Origin: Stereocaulon alpinum
Taxonomy: Eukaryota; Ascomycota; Lecanoromycetes; Lecanorales; Stereocaulaceae
DNA: 64,000 bases
Assembly: GCA_018257865.1 (NCBI GenBank)
Contig: JAEUBA010000042.1
Coordinates: 215,275 to 279,274 of the forward strand
Reading direction: 5' to 3'
This document shows positions 22,950 through 35,695 of the stretch, piece after piece. How positions within the stretch are numbered: position 1 is the first letter of the stretch; each line of letters begins with the position of its first letter. The position numbers were made by a program, and so were the translations under genes. The notes beneath the pieces were generated by a model. It saw only the letters and a list, made by a program, of their open reading frames with translations. It was not told where the DNA came from and ran no database searches.

Positions 22950-23882
22950 GACGTTCTTGGTCAAGAGCAGATTGCATGAGTGATTGAGGGTTTTGCCGTC
23001 ACTGGATACGGTCAGGCCTTCAAGACTACGCTCGTTTTGGCGGCCGGTAACGGTGTCAATGGGGATAATGACCTCGTTCGCGTTGTAGATGGGTGGGAAG
23101 TCGGCGCTGAAGCTGAAGCTGCCGTTGCGATGTGGAATGTAGGCCAGAGAAGCATGATTCCTTCCGGACGCAGGAACTTGTATTTGTAAGGGCCGTATTC
23201 GTCGGAAACCTAGAAGCCATCATCGGAGGCCAAGGCAAGAACTTCACTGTCGATGGCGACGTATTTACCTCGTGGACCTGCGCTGCCAACCCCACCATCC
23301 GTGTATGTTGCTACTGGAAGGACAGCAATGCCAGGGTAGGTGATGTAGCCTGTAACATCAGCGTCGAGGCTAGTTGTGGGTTTGCCATCGGTCCCGGTGA
23401 AGACGATGGTGTCCTGGTATCAGGATTGTTGGTTTGGGCCTGAAGGATTGGCGATAGTAGCATTTGCCCTAGGCGTAAGTGTACTGCCTGAATATGGACA
23501 CGATTCTAGTAGTTGAGCGTTCCCTCAATGTTCCTGTAAGCCATGTCAGTACTCCGAGGACGCACTCCACAAGCATTGATGTAACGTCGACGTACCACCC
23601 TTTATCTCTTAGCCTTCCCCAATGACTTCTAATCAATAGCAATGGAACTGCCATAGCCGCCTCAGGTGTCTCCAAACCTGTCTTGTCCCGAGCATCCGAA
23701 GCAACGAAGCCATAACCAGCTAGCTCTTGGTATACACACCGCCTTCAATCGCAGGTAGTCTGCTTTACAAGGGGTGTTGATGTAGTAGAAGCTCGGGGCT
23801 CAACCTCGACGAGGGCGTGGCGTGCTGATGCTAGGAAGGTGGGGATAGCCACAAGGGCAATAGTGGTGCATAGGAGGACCGT
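22950..23882 (-). pseudogene. secreted phytase-like (esterase-like) protein, multiply disrupted
   Basis: Reading right to left, there is a signal-peptide-like segment (ALVAIPTFLASA, about 23835-23870) and ELAGYGFVASDAR. Next come GTLNY and NRVHIQ either side of a TAG (23506-23508), then TSLDADVTGYITYPG and LPVATYTDGG. DGF and VSDEYGPYKYKF flank a second TAG (23210-23212), and SFSFSAD and LEGLTVSSDGKTL follow. These are landmark words of the fungal 'esterase-like activity of phytase' family. A 62-nt intron (23534-23595) is still recognisable. The expected start codon reads ACG. Further stops (a TGA near 23655) and frame jumps (about 23145, about 23690) rule out function. Both TAGs sit where family members have Gln and Trp: CAG to TAG and TGG to TAG are RIP-type changes. 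Confidence 0.75.
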
Positions 23883-25261
23883 TCCTTTTGGGTGAGACCA
23901 CTAGGAGCTCAAGAACGTCGAGCTTTGTACCAATCCTAACTCTTGTCCATGACCCTTAAGCAGAACCACTGCTATAGATGTGGACAAGCCGACTCTTCAA
24001 ACCCCATCCTCGTATACCAACCATTGTCTCAGCGGACTCGACAAAGTCCGTGGAGCGCAAGCGACGTGTCCCACCCACCAACCTGTATACGTGTCCATGA
24101 ATCGTCCCGGCATCGTTGACTATCCCGCATGTTAAGATGTTGTTACCTGCGAATCATAGTGAAGTGGGAGACATCGTCTCAAAATGGCCGCCTCTTGTTC
24201 CAATCTCAGGCGTATTATTTCAACCCCCACGGGCTTCGTCAACGTTAAGAAGATTTCACACTAGGATACCCCGGAAGGGTCCCCGAAGTGCGGCCCCCGG
24301 AGGCGCTTAGAGATCCCCCAGCACTTAGACGCTGCTTAAGCCTACGATGATGTTCTTCAATACTTTCATGGATCCATATACAGTCTCTCGCCTTCTATAT
24401 AGTCATGTAATCTCAGTGTATATGATGAGACTACTGTATTATATGTGGTGAAGTTAGGAAGTCGTAGATCAGGAAGATGTTAGTGGCTGTAGGGTACTTG
24501 TCTAAGGGCTCGCTTATAGGGACCCCTAGCCTTGGGAAACGGTGAATTTTCTATTGGTGTTGACGAGTGGGCGTGGGATCGGCTCGCTTTTCCGAGTGCA
24601 CATGGGTAGAGTCGACGGAAGGCGGATAGCACGTGGAGAGCATTGAAGTCGGATTGGGAAGACGGTTTGTCCTGATTCTAAGATTTGCACAGGGATGATG
24701 ATAGCGAAGTATACCGTGGCTACCAAGTCGAGGTAGTATTCAATCACAATATATACCAGCATGTGCTTCCATTGATGTACTTCCTCTCAATTGAGACGAG
24801 GGCTAGCTAAGTATGTGCGTACAGAATATAAGAAAAGGCGAGAGAGATTAGAATTTGCCCCTGGTTTCCTCGACAATTTGCTTTTCACCATCATACCGCT
24901 TTGGAAACACAGCCAGTATGAGACATTACCCTGTAACTCCTCACTACCATCTCGAGGAAACTGGATAGCGACAAGCCCGCCTTTCTCATCCTCGCACCAT
25001 TTTCGAATAAACGGTTTTATGATGCCTTTGAACGTAGACCGCCCGCGAATATATGCTCTAATGAGTGGTGGAAAGTACGCATCTCTCAGCCCGATAGATT
25101 CTTTGCTGAGAGGTTAGACGGGATCTCAGGCACTGCCCGAAGTAGCACCGTCAACGTGCCGATAGGATGAGAAGGAAATGGTGGGCGCCCGCAAGAAATG
25201 CATATCATGGTGGTATCGTCGCTGTGAAACTCGCACTGCTGCTTGGTTGTGAAATCATCAA
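23883..25261. other. intergenic, no gene recognised
   Basis: Open frames on either strand (for example 24791-25117 +) show no domain, signal peptide or plausible splicing. Confidence 0.5.
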
Positions 25262-27084
25262 TCACTGGTAAGGATTGCCACCGTAATTCTCATATCTCCC
25301 AGTCATCACTGCCTCGATTGCATCCAGGACTTCGAATTCTTCGAGGACAGCGCCGAAACTGCAACAAAGACTATTAGCTACCTGTATTTGAAGACATTGT
25401 GACATAGCCATTGACACGTAATTAGACTGACAACGTACCCGTAGCAGCGGCTTCTCGTCTTCAACTTCTCCTTTAGGGACTCGAAGTGCGCCAAAGTCAT
25501 CATGGGATAGCGCTTGTCGTCCCGAATCATCTTAAGTGCCATTACGGGCGTGACCTCTCCGTTGAGGTCTAGATTGCTGCTGGCGATCATCATTGCATTC
25601 AAATCCGCGTTCGGCAGATTTGGCATCTCATGGGCGAATCGAGCATCCTTGTCAACGGGCATTCCCTTGTTGTCGAGCGAGTTGACGATGGTATTATGCG
25701 ATGGACAAGTCATCATCAATGCATGGCCGCTGAGTTCGGATGAATTCTGATTGACAGCGCGCTGGACCATGAAAGTGGCATGGTCGCGACAAGATTCCTC
25801 GAGGCTGAGATGACGCACGTTAGCAACGCCGAAACTCTGGAAACGTGTGGTGGGATGAGGCAAAGCAGCTTGAGGAGTAGACTTACGCAAGAACGAAATC
25901 AACGCCGACACTGTCGTGGTTGATCCCTGGTGCCCCATAGACTGCAGTACTATTTAGGTAGCCTGCATTTGCCTCGGGCTGAGCCGAATACAGCTCCGTT
26001 AGTGCTCCCATCTGATTCTCAATCTCTCTAGCATTGCGGTGATTTGTACGATCGTCGTACGCGTTACCGTTAGACACCATTGAAACGTCAGCAGGGGGGC
26101 TAGGTTGGCTAAAGCCATTGATATTAGGCATTAGCATGGATTGAGAGGTGGCCTCGATAGGGCTGTACGTGGGTACGGTCGACGAGGTGCCAAAATTGCT
26201 GTTGCTAGGAGTCACAAATCCACCCTGGATGGAAGAGTCGGATGGGCTGTAAGCGGGTGTCGGAGCGGCACTCAGCGAGTCATTTCGAGATGCGAGACCG
26301 TTAACAGACATTGTAGTTGTTGCCGGACTGATACTTGTGTACCCATTGCTTGCCGAGATGTTATAGTGCGAGCCATTGTAATTGAGTCCGTAAGCTTGTG
26401 CCGGCGCTGGAACCGGAGCACCGAAGCCGTTGGCGTGAGGCTGTTGAGGAAGTTGGTCGATCAGGGACGGGGATGCATGGTAAGGAATATTGTTCACTGC
26501 TAGCAAATTCTTGATCATCCGATTCTCGGCCACGACCAGATTTTTCTCCTTGACTACTTCCGCATGCTGATCTTTCAGCCGGATTACTTCAAGCTCGAGA
26601 GCTTTTAGGTATGACTCCTTACGCTCGCGATGTGTACTGTTGTGGAGTATCAGTACTTGAGGTTCGTTGAAGCAGGGAAGACGGGACGATGAACGTGGCA
26701 CGATAAGAGCAAAGGCTTACCGTTGAGCTTGTCTGTTGAGTTCTTGGCGACGATTGACAGCTGGCTTCGAATCTGGCTTCGGTCCACGCTTTTTCGGTGC
26801 ATCACCTGCTGTACTACTATCTCAGCACTTTTGATGAACACACAGATGGTAATCTTCAAATCCAGGATAAACCTACTCTTTGTCGTCTTCTTTTCCGCTG
26901 AGTTCTTTCTTCCTAGTAGACCACCAAGAAAGCCCTTCTTCGAATCGTCACTGCCACGAGGAGCACCGGGTAGTGGCAATTGGCCTTGAAGGGTCTCTCT
27001 ACTACCATTGAAGTATGAGTTTGTTGGTGAGGTGTTGTGTAACTCATGAGATGGTTCGAATGGCCGCTGCGAGAAGCCCGCCAT
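25262..27084 (-). CDS. bZIP transcription factor
   Basis: Five exons, right to left: 27084-26877, 26805-26721, 26636-25887, 25804-25439 and 25358-25262 (introns 71, 84, 82 and 80 nt), giving 501 residues with frame kept throughout. Exon 2 and the start of exon 3 encode PKKRGPKPDSKPAVNRRQ and then NRQAQRTHR, the bZIP basic region (Asn-x7-Arg). A leucine zipper follows (LKALELEVIRLKDQHAEVV). The middle is Ser/Asn/Pro-rich and disordered. The C-terminal about 140 residues form a conserved-looking helical domain with MTCPSHNTIVN and MMTLAHFESLKEK. Such proteins are nuclear regulators; the target pathway cannot be read from the sequence. The nearest head-side neighbour is more than 900 bp away. 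Confidence 0.88.
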
Positions 27085-28024
27085 TCTTGGAGTCTGTGAC
27101 GATGTTGAAGGACCTGGATTCTATTGTTTCGGGTATTGTTGTGATTCGCAGATAGTGAAACGGAAACACAAACGCCGGAACGGGAGCAAATTATTTGTGG
27201 CAGGATTTTACAGCATGTGTTAGTGCAGTGGGGTCAGATAGTCACCGTCGTCAAGCGATGAGGCATGGGATTAGACGAAGAGAATGGACTCAGGCTCGCG
27301 ACACCTATATTTACTGAAATGGCCGGGGATAACATCGAATCTCCAGGTATGGCCCGAGATCTCGACAGTGAGTTCGGAGATGGCTACCAGGTGGGAAAGA
27401 TTTGTTGTTGTTATACTGGAACCTCAACGGCTTGTGGCATGATCTACGGGTCGTTTGTCGGAGAAGAATTGAGGGGGCATTTGCCGCGGAGGACTCGCAC
27501 CTTGTTCATGCAAGGTGCCGGGTATTCCAGCTTATGGCTTTCGGAGAGTTGCTTTGTCTGAGGGGGGAGGCTACTACCTCGTGATACGGTGGAAGGAGAG
27601 CAGGATGTCAATGGGGCAATGTCTCAGAGAAATGTGAGATATTATATGGACGTCGAAGAAGGTTCCCGGCGCGGTCGGTTGGCTTGGCCGTTGGTCCGCC
27701 AGATTATAACACTTTTCCTAATCGGGTTGGCCGCGCTGCATGATCCCGCAAGCGCAGGAATCATTTTGCGACCAAAACCATCATCAGCTGTACAGGTACG
27801 AGTGAGTACCGGCGTCTTGCATAATGGTGACGAGACGATCCTACCCTTGCTTCATCGCATAATGACTTTGTCGGCTGAGACAAATTATAAAGGTCTCCAG
27901 GTACCATGGAATTACTGTGCAACAACAAGCTTTAGATCCTCAAATATGTACAAGGCCGTCGGAAGGCCGTGGGAATCGGCGTCAGTACTATCGTCTCCTC
28001 ACCCCCAGCCCGTGCCTGCCCACC
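27085..28024. other. intergenic, no gene recognised
   Basis: Frames at 27265-27561 and 27589-28059 (+) lack domains and run antisense into the lyase gene. I see promoter space for the bZIP gene only. Confidence 0.5.
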
Positions 28025-29856
28025 TTACAATCTCGACTTCTTCTTCCCTCCTCCACTAGCCTGCCAGCCAAACTCAAGCTTGGCTCCTTTGCCGGCCTCG
28101 ATAATCACATTGACCACAGTAACCCTCTTCTCTCGGAAGCCTGCTTCGGTTGCTTTCTCCAACTCCTCCGATGTCCTAACCAGATAGCCGGCCCCGCCAC
28201 ATGCCTCTGCGAGTTTCTCGTATCCCACCTCCCATCCTAAGGACGTACTTCTGAGACCTCCTTGACCCGAGCCCTCTTGCGTCGTCGTCTGCAACTTTAA
28301 CCATTCTTCCGCGTTATCCGAGTCACCGTGGTAGACGCCGCCATTATTCATAACGAATATCAGAACATCCATTCCATACCGTGCCATCGTCTCCACCTCC
28401 ATTGCGCTAAAGCCGAAGGCCGAGTCGCCCTCCAGAGCGACAACCTTCTTTCTTCTCGCTGGACCGCTCTGGCCCTCTGCAGCAGGACTATTGTAGGCAG
28501 CATGTGCTGCTATAGCATAGCCGAGTCCAACGCCCATAGTTGCGTATGTTCCAGCATCAAGTCGTAGGCGAGGGTGGGAGACAGGGAAGATAGATCGAGA
28601 GATGTCCATCGTGTTGGCGCCTTCGGAGACGTAGACAATTCCTCCATTATCGGGAGGGGAGAGACTGTGAAGCGTGCGTTCGATGACAGAGAACGCATGG
28701 GCGTAAGTCATGGGAAGCTTTGAAGACAAGGCTTTGGACGCGGCAGTGGATTCGTTTCTGGATTTGGCGGCGGACAGATGTTTGATGTATGGAGAGGAGG
28801 TGGTAGAGTAGGACCATGTTCCGAGGGCTTGAATAAGTTGGGAGACAACAACTCCTATATCCCCAATGATGCCGAGCTCAGCGTTGCCTGCGTTTCTGCC
28901 TAGCTCTTCAGCTGAGATGTCTACTTGAATGAGCTGAGCAGAAGGGCTCCACTTCGGAGCGTCGCCAAAGTGGAGAATCCAATTGAGGCGTGCCCCAAGT
29001 ATGAGCACCACATCTGCTTCTTTTAAGGCGGTGCTTCGAGCGCTAGCTGTATTAGCTGGATGTGAATCTGCGAGCACTCCTTTTCCCATAGGCGTTGGCA
29101 GGAATGGGAGGTGCGTCCGGTCGATAAGCTCCCTTATCACTTGTTCTGCTCTTGCGTATGCCGCACCCTTGCCTATGACCACCAGAGGGGCCTTGGCTGA
29201 CTTGATCAATTGCGCAACCTTGAACAGCTTTGCTTCCTCTGCTCCACCCTTTGGAGTATCCGGTATAGGCGCTGCATCTGCTATGTCTTCTGCATTTTCC
29301 ACGATACCTTTGATTAGATCCGCTGGGAAGTCCACAAAACCTGTACCTGGCCGTCCATACCACGACGTCCTATATGTGTTTTGTATCACATCAGGTATTG
29401 ATTCTAGGGAGGGAGGCCGCAGAGCGAGCTTAGTGTGGGGAGTGAGGAGGGAGATGGCGTCGAGTTCTTGGAACGCGCCGCGAGAAAGAAGGTGGGTTTC
29501 AGAGGAGCCAGCGAGAAGGAGAAGAGGGAAGGCGTTGACGTTCGCATTTCCAATCTGAGTACTAGTTTAAGTCTCGTAAAAGCGCCCGACATGCAAACAC
29601 TTACCCCAGCGATGCCGTGTAGTACGCCTGGTCCGCCCACAACAAGGCAAACGCCCGGCCTCCCCGTCAGGTACCCGTAGGCACTTGCCGCATAACTAGC
29701 AGCTTGCTCGTTCCTGAAGCCAATGAATTTGACACCCAGATTGATAGCTTGCTCGGCGATTTCAACGACTGGGATGCCTACGATCCCGAAGATGACCGTG
29801 ACGCCAATATCCCGCAGACTGCGGGCAATTATCTGGGCGCCTGTTGGGGATGCCAT
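28025..29856 (-). CDS. 2-hydroxyacyl-CoA lyase / oxalyl-CoA decarboxylase-like, peroxisomal
   Basis: Exon 1 is 29856-29605 and exon 2 is 29554-28025 (50-nt GTAAGT...CAG intron), giving 593 residues. The start at MASPTGAQII fits the family better than the upstream in-frame ATG. It is a ThDP enzyme in three parts. The N-terminal PYR domain has FGIVGIPVVEIA and the catalytic-Glu region FRNEQAASYAA. The central domain has VVIGKGAAYARAE. The C-terminal PP domain has GDSAFGFSAMEVET leading to MNN, the GDG-x(about 25)-NN cofactor motif with Ser in third place. The protein ends KSRL, so SRL is a type-1 peroxisomal targeting signal, as expected for a lyase of fatty-acid alpha-oxidation. Oxalyl-CoA decarboxylase is the close alternative; the PTS1 favours the lyase. 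Confidence 0.92.
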
Positions 29857-30426
29857 CTTGAATTGAGAGGAGGGTAATGAATGCGATGCAATCGAAGCAT
29901 AATGGTGCACAGACGAGACGGTCTCTCCTCCCAGAGGTGCACGGCAAGCTGAACGGCAATGATGTCAACTGCCGGTGTTTCGCCGAAGTGCATTGTTTGC
30001 GCCAATTGCGAGTCCAAGGTTTTACAACTACAGACACCGAGAGCAGCGCCAAATATATGTCCTTGCAACAGATCCAATGTGAATCGCCGTCCTCATCTCT
30101 CGTGGTCGTAACGTCAGCTGGTATATTTACTCAGCCGAAAGCCTGTCTCAGCGGTTGCAATGGTTGGGGCTGCTCTTGCTCAAAGTTCGGACTTGTGACC
30201 TTGATCGGACAATGATTTGGACTTTCCCGTATGATGAGCCTTTTGATCATCATGATAATCTATTTCCATACATCGATGCAGTTTGCAGTGAGCACACTGT
30301 CCGCACGATCGTTCTCCTACAGATGTGCTGAGAGTGTACGAAGGCTGTGGGATCGCCCGGGACGAATACTACTTATGATAGTTGACATGGTCGCTTATCG
30401 CTGCTCTTTGTAGAAATGTCCTCAGG
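29857..30426. other. promoter region of the lyase gene
   Basis: 570 bp between two genes read in the same (minus) direction. No coding frame of note. Confidence 0.4.
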
Positions 30427-31440
30427 CTAACCTCTAGTGGCCCGTTTTCCGCCTACGCTGGGTTGGAAAGTATGAGTCTGCATGTGTCTGTCTAAATCTC
30501 CTTGGCGTTGGCAGGTATAGCTGCAATTTTGATAAACACACTCGAGAATTGGGCCGGGAGAAGTGTGTTGGCCTGGAGCGGAGTAAAGAGGGGTTCTGGA
30601 AGAGTACGCATCCTGAGGTGAGTACGGTGTCTGCATGGTCTGACCCGTGTATGCCATGGCTTGTGGTTGAGCCTGCAGCGGGACTCCATAGCCCTGTGGA
30701 GGTTGATATGACAATGGGTTCTGCATTGTGTTGGTTCCTGAGGGGTACGGGTCTCGATTCTGATACGGCGAGTACGGGTATTGCGGAGGTTGCCCTAAAG
30801 CCCCTATATATGGTGCTGTGTATTGTCCACCTAGCTGGTAGTTGGGTTCTGGACGGGAAGTATAAGCAGGTTGTGGTAAAAACCCTGCCTGTGGTAGGTA
30901 AGGCTGATTGCTGGTTCTGATATGCGATGGTGGAGGTGGATACTGAGTTCGTGAGTTTGGCCGCTCGTCACCGTGTACCCTGTAAGGTTGCTCTTTGGAG
31001 AATGTCAGAGGATTTCAACGACCCCAAAAGTCGAGAGTGTGTACCTTGTCGGGCGGGTCTTCTCCGTTGTTCCTGTTCGTACGCTCTAGACTCTGCTTGA
31101 AGGTCGTCCAATTGGAGCTAATTAGCAGCAATCGAGTTAGTACTTAGCGATGTGTGACAGTCACGAAACTAACAGGAGTGAAAGGTCGAATTGCAGTAAC
31201 AAAGTATCCTTGGACGCCCTGTTGATACTATCAGTTGAGCCTAGAACCTGGAGTGGCTGTTGTTACTTTTTTATTAGATCCAGGCGTTGCGTAAGCTCCA
31301 GCTCCGAGATATCTCTCAATCTCGCCATGAATGACCTCTTCATTTATACCATCCCCATCGACGAAGTATTCGTTGAGCTTCATACGACTCGATTTCGATC
31401 CGTGATCGACTCTAGGCCTGTTGTCATAATTTCGAGGCAT
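30427..31440 (-). CDS. GDGI-domain protein with C-terminal C2H2 finger (cluster gene A)
   Basis: Exons right to left: 31440-31267, 31218-31174 (45 nt), 31117-31045 (73 nt) and 30992-30427, giving 285 residues. The last acceptor (CCAAAG) is weak, but it is the only one found that keeps frame. Exon 1 carries the shared domain KLNEYFVDGDGINEEVIHGE followed by RYLGAGA. The 45-nt exon reads GVQGYFVTAIRPFTP. The next exon is a charged coiled stretch. The last exon is Pro/Gln/Tyr-rich and ends with a C-x4-C-x12-H-x3-H finger (CVYQNC ... HMQTH). The domain and exon plan match the genes at 32951 and 38831; the finger matches the gene at 37029. Function unknown. Confidence 0.78.
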
Positions 31441-32950
31441 TTTGGGTTCCCTGAGGTAGGTCGAATCAATCTGCGGCGGCAAATACTAGGTGCCGTATCA
31501 TATGACCGAAGGCAATCTTCCTATGTCTAGATGCAATTGCTTCTGGAGGAGCTGCAACATGAACCTTTCAGCGCATTAGGTATTTGTTGACTCGATGAGT
31601 TGCGGGACAAGAAGGACCTCTTTCTTGGGTCATCATAACCTTGAAGTACGCAGTAAAAGCAGAGTCCTTACGATGCGCGATTAACATCAGTCACTAATAT
31701 CGTTTCCTGCTAAGCGGTGACATTTGGGCCTACAAGCGGCTATACGTTTCATGCATCAGTGCCCAACTTCGGTGGCCACGTTGTATCTCAGGCTGCAAGG
31801 CTGAAGCATGATACACACATAACAATTCCTTGGTGCGATACTTTCCGACTACGTCTTGCTCGAATTGACTTGCAGACGGTATACTAGCTCGCGCTTGCAG
31901 GTATTGGGACGAGTAGGTAAATGATACAAAGTCAACAAAAGATGCCAGCATCTGGAGACCTTACGACCTCACGAGCTCATAACGCTGCTATGGACCCTAT
32001 CGTCCACCTGTTATGTGTAGATTCAAGGGCAGTCATCAATCTCACCGAGTATCAGGTGCAGGCAGGTTTGGTTCTCAGGCTAGAAGCTCACCGGGGGCAC
32101 CGGTGAGTGCGCGCTAAGACGACTTTGCCCCCGGCCAACATGCTATTCTCGGAATTACCGATTTGGAAGCCTTCCTTTCTGCCCCCGGGTTCACTCTGCA
32201 CTGACACGCATGCGTGATACATACAATCATCTTCTCTCCAACGCTCTGAATGTTACACGCTGAGTTTACAAGGCCGGCGAGAGATTTTTCTGTGATCATT
32301 TTCCAGACATCTGCATCCAATGAATACTCTCGATTCCTTGGCCGCTTCCTCAGCAAGATCAAGGAGCTGCAAGTGTGCTCATCTGTTCGTGATCACACTT
32401 AATGACCATTAATTAGTACGAGATGACCGCATGGGGACGAAAGTCGGTTCATCGGGCCTCGTAATTCGATTTTGCCCTTAGTGGACTGTACTGGACATAC
32501 AAAAATGGGTTTGATGAGTTGTCCTTGTTGCTATGAACCTCGGAACCCGGTAATCCTTGACAAGCTTCCGCCCCGCTCTCCAATGCAATCGTGAAACTGT
32601 TCTTAGGACACGACATAACCAGCAGACACGAGATTGAAGGCAACGATCTCTTAAAGTAGTCGGTCTCATGCCGCCAACTTCCTAGCTATATCTTCAGCCT
32701 CATCTATAGTGATCTGGGCCTCCCAGGTGCAGCGTTGCACCCACGCTAACTTGCTCGCTATTGCGCAACCCCGCTTCCCCAACGATTCGAAGTGCATTTT
32801 CCTGATTTTGCCTTGACGGCTTCTTGGCGTTTCCAAGACCGCTCTCTTGAATATGTCCCCTCATTAGCTTCTTCGATCTGTCTGAGCCACTTCCCTCACC
32901 CGAACCACAAGGAGAAGAAGGCGTCGCAGCGAAAGGCGGCGAATAACGCA
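31441..32950. other. intergenic, no gene recognised
   Basis: Divergent promoter space between cluster genes A and B. Minus-strand frames (31730-31951, 32114-32362) have no recognisable features. GGGGGCACCGGTGAG near 32093 is part of a short imperfect palindrome. Confidence 0.4.
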
Positions 32951-34213
32951 ATGTCCAGGCACCAAGAAAGCTACGAGCAATTGCACTCCGAATCGAGAAA
33001 GAGTAAGCCCCACCCTTACACGCAGTTGACGGAGGCCTCAAATTCACGCTAGAGGCAGAGGCTCCCTCGCGAGATGGAGCAAAGAAGTATCGAGATAGTG
33101 AACAACGAGAGGAAGAAAAGCGGAGAAAGAAATGTGGCAGAAACATCGAAGGAGACTATTCCGACCCAGAATATGAGGAGAGCTCTGGGAGGGACCCTAC
33201 CCGTCGGAACGGCTTAAAGCAGTTCTTCCTCGACGGAGACGGTATCCACCGAGAAGTCTTACAAACGGAAATATGCAAATTCCTCGGACCGGAAGCTGTC
33301 TCAAGACCTTACAATCATAAGGTAAGCTTGGTATGCTTACACTGGAGGCTGTTGTAATTAACACTCATTCTAGGGAATCGAAGGCTATAGGCTCAATGCA
33401 ATTCGCGCATTCACACAAGTCCGTACATGTCGCCATATCTATGTTGGATCTCTTAGCTTACGATGTTCTTAGGAAGAGATCGACCAGCTTAAAGTGCTCT
33501 CTGATGCATTCAAATCAGAGGTGCGCCACAAGAAACAAAGTCGCGTTAAAGGTAATTGTGCAAACTTGTAATTCGTGAGAGTATTTCTGACAACTTCTCA
33601 AGATATTTCGTATGGTGTGTCTGAGACACGGGACCACCAGGAGTCAATTCTGAGGGTAGGTAGCCCATACCAACGTGGCTATTCCCCGAACCAAATCTCG
33701 CAGACTATGAGTGTGCCCCAAACCGGATATCAAAGCCTATCGAGCCTATCGAGTCCCACTTACCAACCAGCTCAGGGAGGAGCATACCCAGGATATCCAT
33801 ATTCCCAAGCACCAGGCTATTCCCCAGTTGCCGCCTACCCGTCATCGCTTCCATACTCAGCTATGGGTCAGCCAGGTGCTAGTGATCCCAATACATATAA
33901 TGAATCATATGTAAATCCCGGACGGTCAATTGGCTACCCACCTATAGGTGGCCAATATCCGCAGTACCCTCCAAGAGACTCGAGAGGACTGCGCACAGAG
34001 TCCAACGCGTATTCCTCCTATGTATATGACGTGAATGCGCCTCCGAGCCATTCTTCTACGGGCAACTACTCAGAATACAGTGCTGCATCGCCTCCCCTTG
34101 GAAGAGGTGCTTCCTATGATCCTTCTTATGAGTCATCTTATGACCCGTCCTATGATCCATCCAACGAATTTCAAGAGAATATCTACACGGGTACTGGCCG
34201 CACTTATAGGTAG
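32951..34213 (+). CDS. GDGI-domain low-complexity protein (cluster gene B)
   Basis: Exons 32951-33002, 33053-33321, 33374-33418 (45 nt), 33473-33551 (79 nt) and 33603-34213 give 351 residues with frame kept. The N-terminus is highly charged (REEEKRRKK). The shared domain reads LKQFFLDGDGIHREVLQTEI, then KFLGPEAVSRPY. The 45-nt exon encodes GIEGYRLNAIRAFTQ. The 79-nt exon encodes EEIDQLKVLSDAF and basic residues, and the final exon opens with DISYG. The rest is Tyr/Pro/Ser/Gly-rich and ends with repeats of YDPSYESSYDPSYDPS. The donor of intron 3 is a weak GTCCGT. Such Tyr/Gly/Pro-rich tails suggest intrinsic disorder and possibly condensate or RNA-binding behaviour, which is speculation. Confidence 0.8.
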
Positions 34214-35695
34214 GGCCTCATTATGTGATGACCGCCTCTCTAGCATCAAATTTCCATACCTTTCCACGGTTGCGTACCACAGGTGAGCAACCGCTACGGC
34301 CGTTTGACAAAGACCGAGTCCGGACATGCAATCTACTTTGTGAACCCAGACCGTGCTTAGAGGAGTACTTGACAGAATCTTCCAGGATTCGCTGGATGTT
34401 TCTCCAAGGCTAGGACATTCCTTGGCAGCTCTGTTTTAGCTGTTCTTTCTGCGTATGCCACATCGTTGTCTAGCCGTCGGTTACATCTGGAGTTTAGGTT
34501 TTCCATTCATGACCTGACGATCTTCTATATTCTTAGTAGCCTATCCATTAGCATCTGCAGCTCCACTACTAGTTATCGTGGTCATGATTGGTGGTAGATA
34601 AGACAGATAAGCGACCTTGCATATGTAGCTATCTCGTGTGGATTGTGCTGAGCATGCATGGGTGCCCAACATCTACAGGTACACCTACCCAGTGCTACCC
34701 AACAGCCATGTGCGTATGCACGTCCATGGATTACTTAATGAGGTTCAAGTCCCCTATGCTAAAGCTCTTTAGCTACTCGCCACCTCTACGCCCAGTTTCA
34801 GTGCTACCCCTTCCTAGAGCAAGTCTCGTTTCTCACCGATTACGACGCACCAACAATTACGCAGGTAGCCTTACCAATACCGGTCTTTCCAACCCGGAAC
34901 CACATCACCATCCCAACTTTGCTGTCCTGAGGGTAACGTATAACATATGCAAAGCTGCCTAAGCGAGCGACAATTTCTTGTATGAAGTAGCTAAATGCGC
35001 TCGTTTCAGCAAGTTTCGTCATCTAGCAGCTACGCTACCAGGCTTCCTCGAAATGCAGGATTGTGGCCCATGCCAACCTCATGTGTGTCCTCAAATGGCT
35101 TCAAAATCGAATATATTGGTCCAGACATACCATTATACCGCGAAACGAGCTGGTCAGCTCAGCAAGCAGACTCGATTAAAGCCAGGGCTATTCCCTTGTG
35201 TATGTGCTCGCTGTAGCCATGCTGAAATATGCTGATGTTAGCCGGACAGAGGAATGGGGAATCATTCTGCATTGAAGGGATTGATTGTTTGCTTGAGCAC
35301 TGTATGTTGTGTATAAGGGTGCTCGAATTGCCGAGTTGACGTCCTTTACTCAACGAGTGGCTTCGTCGTCCACGGTCCAAGCTGCAGCTCTCATTCTGAT
35401 TGGGTCTGTCAATATGCCGTAGATTTGAAACCCTTCCACAAAGGCAGCGCAAGTAACGAAAGCTGTGAAGGACACTGAGCGGCTGGATATTATTGCCAGA
35501 TGTCCATGCTTCGATCGACTACACTCAACTATCTACCTTACGCTGGAATGTTGAGCCATCTGAACGGAAATTATCAAATATCTTGCTGTTTCTGACACGA
35601 CACTTTACCCTGGGCATATCTCACATCGATTTCCATATGACTTACTCAGTGTCGCCCTTAGACTTTGCTTCAAGCCTATATCACGGCAAAGACCT
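34214..35695. other. intergenic, no gene recognised
   Basis: About 1.5 kb between gene B and the DUF6594 gene. Several frames of 60-125 codons on both strands lack domains, signal peptides and consistent splicing. Confidence 0.5.

Noticed and set aside
33003..33025. 23-nt GT...AG intron in gene B
   Set aside because: Too short for a fungal intron; the same donor with the acceptor at 33051-33052 gives a normal 50-nt intron and keeps frame.
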